Origin: Bifiguratus adelaidae
Taxonomy: Eukaryota; Mucoromycota; Endogonomycetes; Endogonales
NCBI GenBank assembly: GCA_002261195.1
Contig: MVBO01000131.1
Coordinates: forward strand, 1-41,052
DNA length: 41,052 nt
Reading direction: 5' to 3'
Notes under the pieces: model-generated
What the model was told of the DNA's origin: nothing
Seen by the model: the letters and a program-made list of their open reading frames with translations, nothing else
Database searches by the model: none
Program-made: the position numbers and the translations under genes
Shown: positions 1-10,438 of the stretch, piece by piece
Position numbering within the stretch: the stretch's first letter is position 1
How the letters are laid out: every line of letters begins with the position of its first letter

Positions 1-636
1 GATGATGGTGGGAAATAAGGGAAAGATTTGCCAGACAGCAATGATATCTTCTTGGAACTTGGTGCGCTCGGGTGCAAATATCATGATAGCCGAAGGGAGC
101 AGAGTCCCAAGAAGCGTAGCAGGAAGCATAGCAATGGAGCGTGCGGGTGGGATGTAGGCTTCCTTCTGATTGATCACGCCAGAATAAGGCGCGGTTTCCA
201 GCCTGGATCGGTAGAATTCGTAAAACGGAATCCACAGGGCGGGAACCATGACAGATATGCCAACAAGTTGCGCAATCAAACCAAAGAGCGGAACCCAGGC
301 AAGAATGGTCCAAGACAACCCGGTACGTGAGCCTTCCAAGGTCATGACCGTCAAGGTCACACACATCAGGTCAAGGATAGACAGACAAGCGGCTTTGCCA
401 GTTCTATCAGCGAGGCATTCTTTAAAGAAGACCACAATCATGCAGAGGAAGCCATCAACGCCAGTACCCGGATAGACGGTTCGCAAGTCGGGATAGCCGG
501 CAAGTGGGGAGTGAGTGACGCAGGCTTGCTGAATCGAAACCAAGGCTCCACCGTTGAGGGACATGAGATATTTAAATACCAGTACGCCGAAAGGCACAAG
601 TGGCAGCGCCAACAAGAACCTCCTAGAGATAGCCAT
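1..636 (-). CDS. Polytopic membrane protein, partial (3' end beyond window)
   Basis: An uninterrupted reading frame starts at ATG 636-634 and stays open for 212 codons to the window edge, so the C-terminus is missing. The N-terminus MAISRRFLLALPLVPFGVLV is a signal anchor or first membrane helix. Further hydrophobic segments follow (for example around WTILAWVPLFGLIAQLVGI and SIAMLPATLLGTLLPSAIMI), giving roughly five or six membrane spans in the visible part. The loop after helix one contains a GTGVDGFLC stretch. I do not recognise a defined family. It resembles uncharacterised fungal integral membrane proteins, some of which sit near secondary-metabolite genes, but nothing else here suggests such a cluster. 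No intron is needed in the visible part. Codon use and hydrophobic periodicity make a real gene likely. Confidence 0.7.
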   Translation of the reverse strand, partial: MAISRRFLLALPLVPFGVLVFKYLMSLNGGALVSIQQACVTHSPLAGYPDLRTVYPGTGVDGFLCMIVVFFKECLADRTGKAACLSILDLMCVTLTVMTLEGSRTGLSWTILAWVPLFGLIAQLVGISVMVPALWIPFYEFYRSRLETAPYSGVINQKEAYIPPARSIAMLPATLLGTLLPSAIMIFAPERTKFQEDIIAVWQIFPLFPTII

Positions 637-1694
637 GAGAGTAACGGTGGTAAGACTGACTTGTTGAGACCGCCGTTTTAACCTTCAGTCCGGCAACCAT
701 GCATCGGAAGCGTGTCCGCGCTTGCCATTCCTTAAAAGGAAACAATGGGCTGCGCGTGGGTTGAGACAATGGACCCACTTGTGGTCAGCGGCTTTTGCGC
801 GTGGAAAAGGCTTTGTAGACGTGGAATGACGAATCACCAATGTACATCTATTGACTTGATACATGATTATTATCAGAGAATACCAAAGAACTTCTTACAC
901 GACCGCGGAGAGGTGGATGAGCTAGCACAGGTGTGCGCGCCACGAGCCCAAAATCCTCCTCGTTGTGCTTGATCCTGTCCATCTCCGTTTGCGCGCTACA
1001 TCTGCATAGGGAAATCGCTTCACAAGGTACACGGAGATTGTTTCCGATCTAGTGCTGTCGAAAGATCTGGGTCTACCTGGCAGTGAATCCAAGGAGGCTT
1101 GACTGCTCCGCCGACTTTCGGTCACCCATGGTTGAAACGGAGGCTCCAATGTGTCCTCTGTTGCTATCACGGTAGGCGACGCGGATGGATCGCTTGATTT
1201 GGCCACCGGCCATATGATGAATTGCCGCCGTATGTTGGGTAATATCTTGGGTAAAGAAAACTTCATCAGTGCTTCTTCATAGAAGTGGAAAGAAATGCGT
1301 CTAATCTAGATCACCGCGTGCAAAAAGCATGTATTGGGATGACGATTGATAGGCCAGCAATTGGCACAGTCGCGCTTGGCACAATGGATGGGATATCGCC
1401 AAGCCTCCTGAAAGGAATGCATGCTTCGGAGAGAAAGGTCCAAAACCAGCCAACACACCCTATCATTTTTTCCTTCCACTAGGGGCAACGTGCATGCACT
1501 TGCATAACGGTATGGTTGGTACGGTGTGCGACCCGGAATCTGCGCACAGTGGTTTCGTAGGTAGGGGGGGAAGTGTGTGGCGCGATAGTTAAGCCTGGAC
1601 TTCGATACTAGCTTTACTACGATTAAATTAAGCATATCACTACAAGATATTCAGGATATACAGTAGAAAACAGGTTCATGTACAGATAGGTGCC
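637..1694. other. Intergenic stretch with one doubtful ORF
   Basis: About 1.06 kb between the partial membrane protein (which starts leftward at 636) and the stop of the WLM protease gene at 1695. The only candidate gene is the weak minus-strand ORF at 922-1266, listed separately. I see no tRNA-like or repeat structure. Confidence 0.5.
922..1266 (-). CDS. Hypothetical 114-residue protein (doubtful)
   Basis: A single-exon frame from ATG 1266 to a stop at 922. It begins MKFSLPKILPNIRRQFIIWP and is followed by a Ser/Thr/Pro/Arg-rich, probably disordered region. No domain is recognised and no paralogue is visible. Length and composition are compatible with a small fungal orphan gene, but also with chance. 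Listed because nothing else explains the 1 kb gap; not supported by homology. Confidence 0.22.
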   Translation of the reverse strand: MKFSLPKILPNIRRQFIIWPVAKSSDPSASPTVIATEDTLEPPFQPWVTESRRSSQASLDSLPGRPRSFDSTRSETISVYLVKRFPYADVARKRRWTGSSTTRRILGSWRAHLC

Positions 1695-2758
1695 CTATTT
1701 CGTGCTCCCGCATCCCTCGTCCATTTCTTTCATTTCCTGATCAAACCGCCTCATGACTGCCTGTAGCACCAATTCGCGGCGAGCATCGGCATCCAATCCT
1801 GTTGTCACGCTTTGGCCACCAAGGCGATGGGATGTTCCTTGAAAAGGTACCGAAGCGGTAATGTTTTCCACCGTTTCTGCACCATTTGGGGTGCTGCTGT
1901 AATACTTTCCGTTGCTCAGCGATCGACCACCATGTGCAGTCCAGTCCATACTGATCACATCCTTGTTGAGTTGCCGAAGCAGAGAGCGGAAATTCTCGTC
2001 ATGTTCGGACCAAACATTATGGGTTAGTTCATGCAGAAGAACCTTTCGTATAGAGTCGTAGTGCCGGAAACCACTCAAATCGTCTGTGCGTAGTCGTACC
2101 GCAATGAGTTGCCCTGCGTTGCGATTGTAACCCAATATGGATGTTTCGAACGGTGTGAGCTCGGATAGTACACCGACGGACCATTTGTAATGATTCATAA
2201 TGCCTCTGATCTATAGAGCACATTTGAGTAAGTCTATGAATTCAACTTGAGAGATGCCACTTACCCCCTTGTCATCCCGTAACCGCTCAAGGAGTCGTCG
2301 CGCTTTTTCCGGTTCTGGAAACTCTGGGATAACCTCGATAGCGTGAAATGTGTACTGATCGTCATACTCGGAGCCACCTGACCTCCTGGTTGGCTACAAT
2401 AAGCTCTGTTAGCAGCCTATCAATAACATAGATATGCGCAGCCACATACCTTGTGTTTTATCCGGTCATGCATCAGTTGTCCCTTTGCTCTCCGTGCCGC
2501 ATGCTCGTCGATATCTCGAATCTGCTTCAAATCGTCCTTGGAGCTTCCAACGAGCATGATGCGTGCGCCATCCTTCACCTTTGCCTCCTCCAGTGTCGCA
2601 TCGTCATTCTTGAGAGTACCTTTATACAACAGCTTTTGCGTCGTTGTTTCTACGCCAGTCTGTTCAGCAATGTATTCCTTTAGGTTGCCTATAGTAGATG
2701 TGGGACTCCAGTCTAATTCTATAGACTGCGCTTTCCATTGAACGCTGAAATGCACCAT
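1695..2758 (-). CDS. Ubiquitin-like + WLM domain metalloprotease (Wss1/SPRTN-like)
   Basis: Three exons: 2758-2450, 2393-2265 and 2210-1695; introns of 56 and 54 nt, all phase 0; 317 residues. Residues 1-75 form a ubiquitin-like fold (the LLYKGTLKNDDATLEEAKVKDG stretch matches the UBL core). The WLM domain follows at about 110-240, with zinc-protease motif HELTHN at 206-211 and third ligand H216 in SEHDENF. Family knowledge: UBL-WLM proteins are relatives of yeast Wss1, which cleaves DNA-protein crosslinks and SUMO/ubiquitin-linked adducts with Cdc48. Near the C-terminus (269-277) FQGTSHRLG resembles an SHP box, a Cdc48/p97-binding motif. All catalytic residues are present, so an active enzyme is expected. 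The plant and S. pombe proteins annotated as 'ubiquitin and WLM domain-containing' have the same order. Confidence 0.92.
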
Positions 2759-3563
2759 GAGAGAACAAGAAGTGTCACCTGGTGGGCTTACGTAACGCTT
2801 CCATTTATTGGTGGCGAGTGAGCAAATTGCCCATTGTTTGACATTTGCGAGTCCGTTGCATCTAACAGTGCAGGCATGCGGTAGCAGACTAAGTTTGAAC
2901 TTGCTTCTACATGCATGATCTTGCTCGTTTCATTATTTGGATTGGACGCAAGTCGATGGTGGCGAGCATGTGGTATCGAAAGGTACGGACAAGCGTACCA
3001 CAGATTGCATCCAAAGAAATCCTCCAGGCCGCCTTTAGGATACCGCCAAGGCTTAGTCTACCGAGAAATGGTCAATGGGTACGTAAATACTAGCCGCAGG
3101 AGCATTGACGAAGGAAACACACAAAGCACATCTCGTCACGTCACTTCTCATGTTCGGTCTCTTAACCGCTTTCGCTGTCACCTTTCGCCGTAGCCTGTGT
3201 GCTTTTAATTAAGAGCTTTGGCCACTTGGCAACGCCTTTTGGTGTGACACTTATGCCAGAGTAGATCTTTACATTCTCAGATCCTTCTGGAAAACCTTTT
3301 GACGCTTCTAGACATGTCGCAGCACAAGATACATAAATACACGCTCTCTCGAGCGAATCATGACAGTGGTTTGATTCTTCTGTGAGTGTGGATACAGTCT
3401 ATGGCTGACGCGAGGTTTCTTTTTATCCTGGTATACTCACGAGCGAACAGGGTCGGGCGATACACTGCCTTGGCTTAACACTCCTGCATTATATCCTTAC
3501 ACCAGCATGCAACCTTAAGCAATTTACCTACCTCACTCTACCTATCAGGCCTGCCACGGAGAC

Positions 3564-3609
3564 TGCACCAGCCTGGATTGTACTTTCAGCTTATCCACCA
3601 GCTGGTGCA
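3564..3609. repeat. Inverted repeat / palindrome CACCAGCTGGTG
   Basis: TGCACCAGC (3564-3572) is inverted as GCTGGTGCA (3601-3609). The second arm is itself half of the perfect 12-bp palindrome CACCAGCTGGTG at 3596-3607. It contains an E-box-like CAGCTG core. No neighbouring gene start is close, so its role is unclear. Confidence 0.5.
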
Positions 3610-4105
3610 GGTTCTGGCCATCGGCCGCGGTTCAAGTCGTCTGCGTCGCTACCGATACTACCTCCGACATCATTTAGCAGATCAAGCGGCGCTCGCCAGG
3701 AGACGTCCAGCCAAAAGTTTTTTAACACTTCTTGTTTTTGGTGCGCGCCAATTTTGTCCTCAAAGCTTTCACTTATTACGGCGCATTCTCGACTCAATTA
3801 AGTTTACCAGAAGCAATCAAATGCACATTCTACATCCTCTCTTAAGTAGAAATCAAATATGTCCAGCGTACGCCTGTATATACGTCGATCAATGTTATCA
3901 TCAAAACATTTAAACCCCTCTCTTTGCTATGTCAATTGTTCCTTCGCTTTTCAGATCGTGTAAGCTGGCACGCAGCAATTTCATAAGTGCGCATGATATC
4001 GAGTTGAGCTTCTCCACTGGCAGTGAGTCATTGGTGCGATGCAACGCTCCTAGGTGCACGCGACATGTTTAGCTAAGCCAAAAAGATGACCCACATATGC
4101 AATAG

Positions 4106-4190
4106 AAAGGTTCCATCAACTCAAAGGTTCTGTCAACAGAGAGGTTCCGCCACGCAACGGTTCCCGTGAAAGGAGAGTTTCGGCAGGAAA
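4106..4190. repeat. Degenerate 17-bp tandem repeat
   Basis: Five consecutive 17-bp units can be aligned: AAAGGTTCCATCAACTC, AAAGGTTCTGTCAACAG, AGAGGTTCCGCCACGCA, ACGGTTCCCGTGAAAGG, AGAGTTTCGGCAGGAAA. The first two are nearly identical, later ones decay. A further AATGGTTCC lies near 4220. It is about 190 bp downstream of the TMEM94-like stop codon. Confidence 0.55.
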
Positions 4191-4380
4191 GCGTTATGGA
4201 AACAATCGTTCAGCAAAAATGGTTCCAGCGCACGTCCAGCGGCACATCCCAAGAAGTATATGGAATTTTCAAGAACTGACCGAAGAAGTCCTCAAGCATG
4301 GCACAATGTAGCCTTTCAAACAAGGCTCGGAAGCAATTCCAGGTATTATAGAGTTATACGCGTAAGTCTACTTTATCTAT

Positions 4381-7300
4381 TTACAAAGGTGAGTGCATGC
4401 CTAGCTTTGTGTTGAATTGCAGTTTGGATCGCTTCTGAAAGCGAATGTACTGCTTTCGATCGTGCATTTTTGCGAGTTCTTGTATAGGAATGATGGATAA
4501 AGGCCATATGAGGCCAATGAAATAGATGTACCATGGTAGATGCGAGATGGAGATTGGACTGAAATGGATGGAAACAATGGCGAACACCAATTGCAGGACA
4601 AGTCTACGTATGTGGCATCCTGTGTAACTAGTGTGACAGTGACAGAATAGCCGACACCTACCCTAAGATACTTGAAACGATCCATATGCCATTACGGAAG
4701 GGAAGATAATGAATAAGGGATGATGTACGATGGAGGAACGTTGCGCACACCCAGACTATGAAAAGTATGAGTAACACGTTTCTCCCTCGCCATGAAACTT
4801 ACTTAGAGACCAAATGAAAGCCACAGACATGACATTTTCTGATACCATGACTGGCCACTGCTCTTCCGACGTCCAATGCAGCCAACCGTTGGCCCCATAC
4901 CGACCAAAAATATCAGTAGCATGCATGTACGATGGCTTCAAAGCCAGAAGGCAGCTAGAAAAGGCGTCAATAGAAATAAAGGGCGCAACGCAGATGGAGA
5001 ATACTCACAGGATGTAGGTGAGATTGCAAAGGATAGAGAGTGGGGTGAAGCGGATAAAAAAGTAAGCCATAAACCGCCAGCGGTCATTTAGGTGCTCAAT
5101 ATTTTTGACTGACGCACACATTGGTCAGATGGCCAACGGGGAGAAGTGCCTGACTTGAATACTCACCTGGCATGATTGACATAATGTTATCATCGTCAGG
5201 GGCGAATAGAATTGGAACGGCAATGATGGGGCAAACTATCCATATCAGCCATAACATTTGATAACCGGACCACAGCGGAGGCAGAAGCATGCAATAGGAT
5301 AACAAGAGCGCTAATGACATGGACATATATGTCCCGGCAAGAAAGAAGAATCCCTGTAGGTGCAGGTATGAGTGAATATGACCCCCCCGATAAAACTTGG
5401 AAGCCGACACCCACCAACCGCATGCCTGTTAAAAGTCGTCGGGATTCTCGAATAAGCTGTGTCAATGCATAAAGACTCGTTTCGTACTGCATGACCAAGC
5501 CACATGGCAAGCTAACAAGCGAAGCTCCAATGGCCAAAGGGGGCTGATGGCCGCTCATGGCATCGCTGCCACGTGTTTGTGCTCGCGTTTGCATAGGTTC
5601 CATGGCAATGCTAACATCAGCCTGTAAATGGATCGATAATTGAGCTGGAATGTCAAATATCGACTAAGCTCTGCTTCACTTACGGCGGCAAAGCTTGGCG
5701 TGCTTTTTGCATTTAATGCGCTGCCGATGCAACACACCACCTCCCCATATTCTTGGAATATCCTGATCATCTCCGTTGTAGCTTCGGGAGAACACTCTGC
5801 AAAGAGCGAGACATGCAACGGAATGTCATCAACGTCTTGTAAGTGTGGTCGAATTTGGTCAATGCCACGAGGGAGGCGAGCATTGATGTCGTAGCTTTGC
5901 ATGTAACCAGTGGTGGCGATATCATCTTCGTCGTTACTGGATGATAGTAAAATGCAGCTATTCCAATCGGTCTCCAAGCCAAGGCGTTCAGCATAGGCTA
6001 AGAGAGTGTGAGCTTGTGCGGAATCAACCTCATTGTCGCTCACCTTTGCTTTCTCTCTCGCCGGTGGGAGAGAAGTAGACAAATCTAATCCCAGCTAATC
6101 CAAGATCCTCAATAAAGTCCGTAACATTCTTGAAATGTAATTAGCTTTCGAGACTTAAAATCCGAGTTGCACGTACCAATTTCGGCTGATGACATAAGGT
6201 TGCCATGCCGAGAAAGATTTGACCCTTGATCACGTCCTTGAAAAACTGAGCTTCGTCCTCTTTACTAGATATTTCTTGAAAGGCAAATTCATTGACGCGC
6301 GCCTTGACGCGCTGTTGGTCAAATTGTTTCCATGTGCGTTCCAGCGAGCCTGCACCTGACGCGTTCGATAGCGTTCGACCCAATGTTTGACTGCCATTCT
6401 CGCTGCCGCTCAAACTCCCTCGATAGGAGTGTGAATCAGCGTTTGTGGCCTCAATCCGATCTAATCCAGCAGCGCTTGGAAGGGCAATTAAAGCGTACCC
6501 AGTATCAGCCGGAAGACTGTTTTCCTGATGAAGAAAAGGTATATGGCCATGATCAACGACATTGATAGGTCGATAAGCGTATCCGACACATTGCATGTCA
6601 TTGATTATGGCGTTATGATAGAATGAATAGATTCGCTTTTCCATCTAAAAGCGTCCTCGATGAGTATGCAAATACCAATAGATAACTGCGCAACATACGG
6701 TAGGCGTCATGCTTTCGAGTCCTTGGCCAGTCCAATAATCCGAACACATGTCTAGTAGGAGCTCCACGTGTCCATCGGTAAAAAGCTGATAACTCCCTAC
6801 AAAAGCAGATCATTGTCAACCAAATTTAGATAACAATATCCAATCATATTACCCACCAGAACTCATCTCCTCGTACACGCTGGACACCATGCTAGGTATT
6901 TCATACTGATAGTTTCTGACGGCGTAATCTAGACTAGGATGGAAGGGACAGAACGTGAAAAGTTCCTTTCGCTTCGCAAAGGTCTTGAGTGCGTTTTCAG
7001 TAAAACCAATGAGTTTCCCGAGAGAGCATACGCATGCTGAAGAGCGTCATTAGCATACATCTATACCTTAAAATATGACGCCTTGAAACTCACATTGACG
7101 AGCAGGTTTTGTTTTACCATGAAAATGTAGATTGGATCGCTTTCGATGATGTTCTCCACGCCTTCTACCATGCAATACTCCACAATTGGTATTAAGCAGT
7201 AGGTTCAACCCAAGTGGTTTAAGGGAACTGAGTCTTCCGCGTAAGCTGACGCAGAAAACGCACCATGAATCTCACCTCATATGCTGCTCCCAATCCGTTT

Positions 7301-9579
7301 CCTCAAATCTTACCATGCCGGGTCGATAGAGATCTTCGACCACCTCAAGCACAGCAAGTTCTTCAGATGGCATCGGAAACATCACTTCCTCCACGGACGG
7401 AAAGGGCTAAATTCTTCTTAGCACGGGCAAGATTTTCCATGCTGTATGCGAAACCTACATCAGATATCGTTCCTTCTCTGTCCAAACAACAAATGACTGT
7501 CGTACTTCCCAAGGACTCCAGCAAATTGGTAGAACGTGTTAGAGAGCTTTTGTCCCATTTCGTAAGCAAAGAGCAGAATCGCTTCCATAAAGCATCTAGC
7601 GTAACAAGATGTTAACTTCTTTGTGGAAGTCCAAACAGTCCACTCACGTCTATCAATCTGAACAATCTTGATCGGTGGTGGCGCTTCGGCATCAAACTCG
7701 TCTACTTCCTCATCATCTTCGTACATTGTCTTGCTGGATTGCAGTGCCTCAAACAGGATCAGTATTTTGGCATTTCCAAAGCTGCGACTGACGAGCCATA
7801 ACAGCGGAAACACCATCGGTAACAGGGGCAATAAAGAGTATGCTGGTAGCACCATTAAGAGCGCAAAGCCTTGCTGAGGGTTGTGATTTTGCATGACATC
7901 CACGAGACCGTAACGAAGGGCGAGAATGACGAGTGCCAAGGCAAGTACGATCCAAACAATGTAATTGTAGAAAAGGTCGATGATGATGAGGAGCTCGTTA
8001 AAAATGACGGGATTGGGACGTTCCTCTCGAAGTGCGGCTCTGATGTTTCGTTCAATTGGTGTTTCAAGTAGCCTGAATTGGAATCGACCTTGGCGCATGA
8101 TATAGTTAGCTTGCAATTCTTCTTCGCTCGAGGAGCCAGAGAAGAGAGTGGGTTTGAAAATTTGCCCGGGAGCAAGATAGTATTCTTTTCGAGGGGTTTG
8201 TACGTCTGTGCGAGCCTGCGCAAATGTTGTGGGCGGTAACTCTTCCGCTGGCGTTTGTAAAAGCTTCATCCGACATGGTGCAATGTCGCCGTAATGCATC
8301 TCAACAATATCTCCCTCTGCCAGCAAATTAGTGGGGAAGACTCGTACTAGCCCGTCTCTGAGCACTTTGCACAACGTCAGTGTGCGAACAAAGGGAATCC
8401 GAGTATCCTGAAGACATCATTAGACACAGGAGATACATTTTAATCGGCGTGGTGCTTCATTACCTGGACCATGTTCATGCCACTCCTCTCCAGACTATTG
8501 ACGATCGTCTCTGCGCGGTCCATTATCTCCTTCTTCATTAAGCGCGTCTCGCTCTGAAAGAGATATCCGTTCCAGGCATAGACCACAAAGAGAAACAATG
8601 ACTCCACTAGCATAGCTGTGGTGCGAATTTGGTTGGGCGCATCGGAATAATAAGAGTAGATATAGGTGATGAGAAGTAGTATGGCACAGGCTAGCAAAAG
8701 TAGTGTCTCCGGACGCGCATTGTATGTCAAGAGTTCTTAAAGACTAGATGTTAGATACACCATCACTCGTCATACAGTTGGCTTACGCTCTCTCACGGAC
8801 ACTTTGCGACTCTCCTCTTTCAACACATTTCGAGCGACTTGCAAGACCTTTTCCAGAGCTTGATCGCTACTCAATCCGTAGTGGAGGTTGGCATTTGTAG
8901 CAATCATGCGCGCTCGATCCACATCAAGTCTTGTCTCTCGACGTCGTCGAATTTTTGGTGATCGCGCTGTTTGCGGAATGGCCACGGGAGCCTGTGCGAT
9001 TGGGCCACGAGGGTTCTTTTCCGTTTGCAAAGTATGCTTGGTATGAAGATCGTTGCGAACTGAGGGCTGAGGAGATGCTGTTCGAGAATGAGACTTGAGT
9101 GAACGCGTCGAGTCTGATTCGATGTAAGTATCTTAGATGTATGTCAAAGAATTGAGCTGTTGCCCCTACGCACCTGAATCTTTCAACCTGAGCTCACTAG
9201 CCAAAGTACGTTTGATATGCTCATTTCCTCTAGTAGCTGTAGAGCTTCTACATGAACCATTATCTTGCTTCTTCTCTGAAAGCCTTTCAAGTTCGATAGA
9301 AGAGCATTTACGGTTGCCTTTCCTGACAAGGTCACTGTCCTCTAGCGAAGCTAAAAGGCCCGCTTTGACGGAGGAACCGCCGTCCTCTGGAGACTGTGGG
9401 ACTGTTGATGCTGCAGCTCCATTGGAGTGCCTTCTTTGAGCCACATGGTCTTCTGTAGCTCCTAAAGTATCCGACTGTAGCTTCTCCACTGGGTGCGAGA
9501 GACGTTCATCGCCTTGCCGGTCAGAATCACCCAACGATGCTGCCGTCTTCTCCTCCATAGCGATGTCAAAAGCAACCAC
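4381..9579 (-). CDS. TMEM94 (ERMA)-like P-type ATPase family membrane protein
   Basis: Eighteen exons, 1424 residues: 9579-9174, 9113-8787, 8735-8464, 8407-7648, 7595-7459, 7406-7276, 7227-7094, 7036-6857, 6796-6699, 6644-6177, 6128-6044, 5997-5684, 5621-5415, 5353-5167, 5108-5009, 4954-4803, 4755-4662, 4603-4381. Every junction keeps frame. Similarity to animal TMEM94 runs end to end: GLSSDQAL near the N-terminus, EGDIVEM in the actuator region, FRLLETPIERNIR, LPLLPMVFPLLWLVSRSFG, SLKPLGLNLLLN, LPRGIDQIRPHLQ, EYGEVVCCIGSALN, and the C-terminal FQKRSKLQFNTKLGMHSPL. About ten membrane helices are expected. The phosphorylation loop reads CCLDREGT with Asp627 kept, where canonical pumps have DKTGT. 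The hinge GDGxND is replaced by GSALN (1091-1095). Human TMEM94 has been reported as an ER Mg2+ uptake ATPase (ERMA); an ER role here is inference. The first 200 residues are low-complexity and the start is the least certain part. Confidence 0.9.
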
Positions 9580-9730
9580 CGTGATGCGAAGAGCTGACTG
9601 AACTATGGACTAGACCCTGCCACTCATGCATCGGCCAGAGGTAGAAATCTTGGGGCTTGCAAAGAAACAATGGCGGGAGATTTTCGGCCAATCATATCAC
9701 TGTTGCAAGAACTCCATAGAGTATATCGCT

Positions 9731-10438
9731 TTATACATCCTTCACCTTATCTTTGGCATCCTCTACTCTCTCTTTCACCTTCTTTGCGGCCTCTTGAGAA
9801 CCCCTCTTGGCGCTATCGGTCTCCTTCTCAGCCTCTTCTTTTGTAATGGCATCCACTTGCTTCTGCAGATTCTCGAGCATCACACGAGCATTATCTGAGA
9901 TGGTCTTGGCCACATCGGATACCGAAGTCTTCACCTTTTCTGAGGCCGATGCGAATGTTTCGCCAAGTAGCGAGTCGGAAGCACGACCGTCAAAGGTCTT
10001 CTTGCGTGATGAGCCATTATCACCGTGTAGATCATCCACTGTCTCCTTTTGCAAAGACTCTACAGATCGAGGCGGGCTTCGGTCAGCCTTAACTCTGGTT
10101 TCAGATTTTGTAGCGGCATCTCTATTCCAGCCAGGAGCGGTGTCACCGTCCTTTGAACCCGAGCCGCCAGATTGGCTATGCATGCGAGCCACCGATTCGG
10201 TTTGCAGTGAGCCGAGATCTTGTTCGGGGGATTGATCAGCCTTTACAGCTGCTTCTGCCCCGGTGGCAAGCTCCTCGTTCCATTTGGGAGCGTGATGTGG
10301 ATGGGGATGCTTTACAGCTTCAGCACGCCGTATGTAAGTTGTCGACAATGCTCGACTTGTTGTTTGCACCAGTACATGTCTGTTGGCGATAATACGACGG
10401 GTTAGACGGCTCGACGTGAGGCGTTGAATTGACTGCAT
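9731..10438 (-). CDS. Mitochondrial LEA-like protein with duplicated VKAD module
   Basis: Single exon, 235 residues. The N-terminus (MQSIQRLTSSRLTRRIIANR...TTSRALSTT) is rich in Arg/Ser/Thr without acids, a strong mitochondrial presequence. Then come two copies of one module of about 45 residues: first APKWNEELATGAEAAVKADQ with SLQTESV, second APGWNRDAATKSETRVKADR with SLQKETV. The C-terminal 90 residues (LLGETFASASEKVKTSVSDV, then repeated KEEAEKE/KKVKERVEDAKDKVK) are an amphipathic, highly charged helix like LEA/apolipoprotein-type proteins. The module is, to my knowledge, found in uncharacterised fungal stress-type proteins. A role in protecting mitochondria under desiccation or stress is inference. 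It shares a 670-bp divergent promoter with the glycogen branching enzyme gene. Confidence 0.82.
   Translation of the reverse strand: MQSIQRLTSSRLTRRIIANRHVLVQTTSRALSTTYIRRAEAVKHPHPHHAPKWNEELATGAEAAVKADQSPEQDLGSLQTESVARMHSQSGGSGSKDGDTAPGWNRDAATKSETRVKADRSPPRSVESLQKETVDDLHGDNGSSRKKTFDGRASDSLLGETFASASEKVKTSVSDVAKTISDNARVMLENLQKQVDAITKEEAEKETDSAKRGSQEAAKKVKERVEDAKDKVKDV

Larger units (their letters stand above)
2759..4380. other. 1.6 kb intergenic region without supported gene
   Basis: Lies upstream of the WLM protease start (2758) and downstream of the TMEM94-like stop (4381). Short ORFs on both strands lack domain resemblance and credible composition. It holds a 12-bp palindrome near 3596-3607 and a degenerate 17-bp tandem repeat at 4106-4190, both listed separately. 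No RNA gene recognised. Confidence 0.55.

Noticed and set aside
3578-3913. 111-codon plus-strand ORF
   Set aside because: No domain, no credible composition, and it spans the palindrome region; likely chance.
7094-7227. Apparent frameshift in the TMEM94-like gene (alternative frame reading VEYCMVEGVENIIESDPIYI)
   Set aside because: The other frame joins both flanking exons in phase and continues the conserved SLKPLGLNLLLN into SCVCSLGKLIGF, so no lesion is needed.
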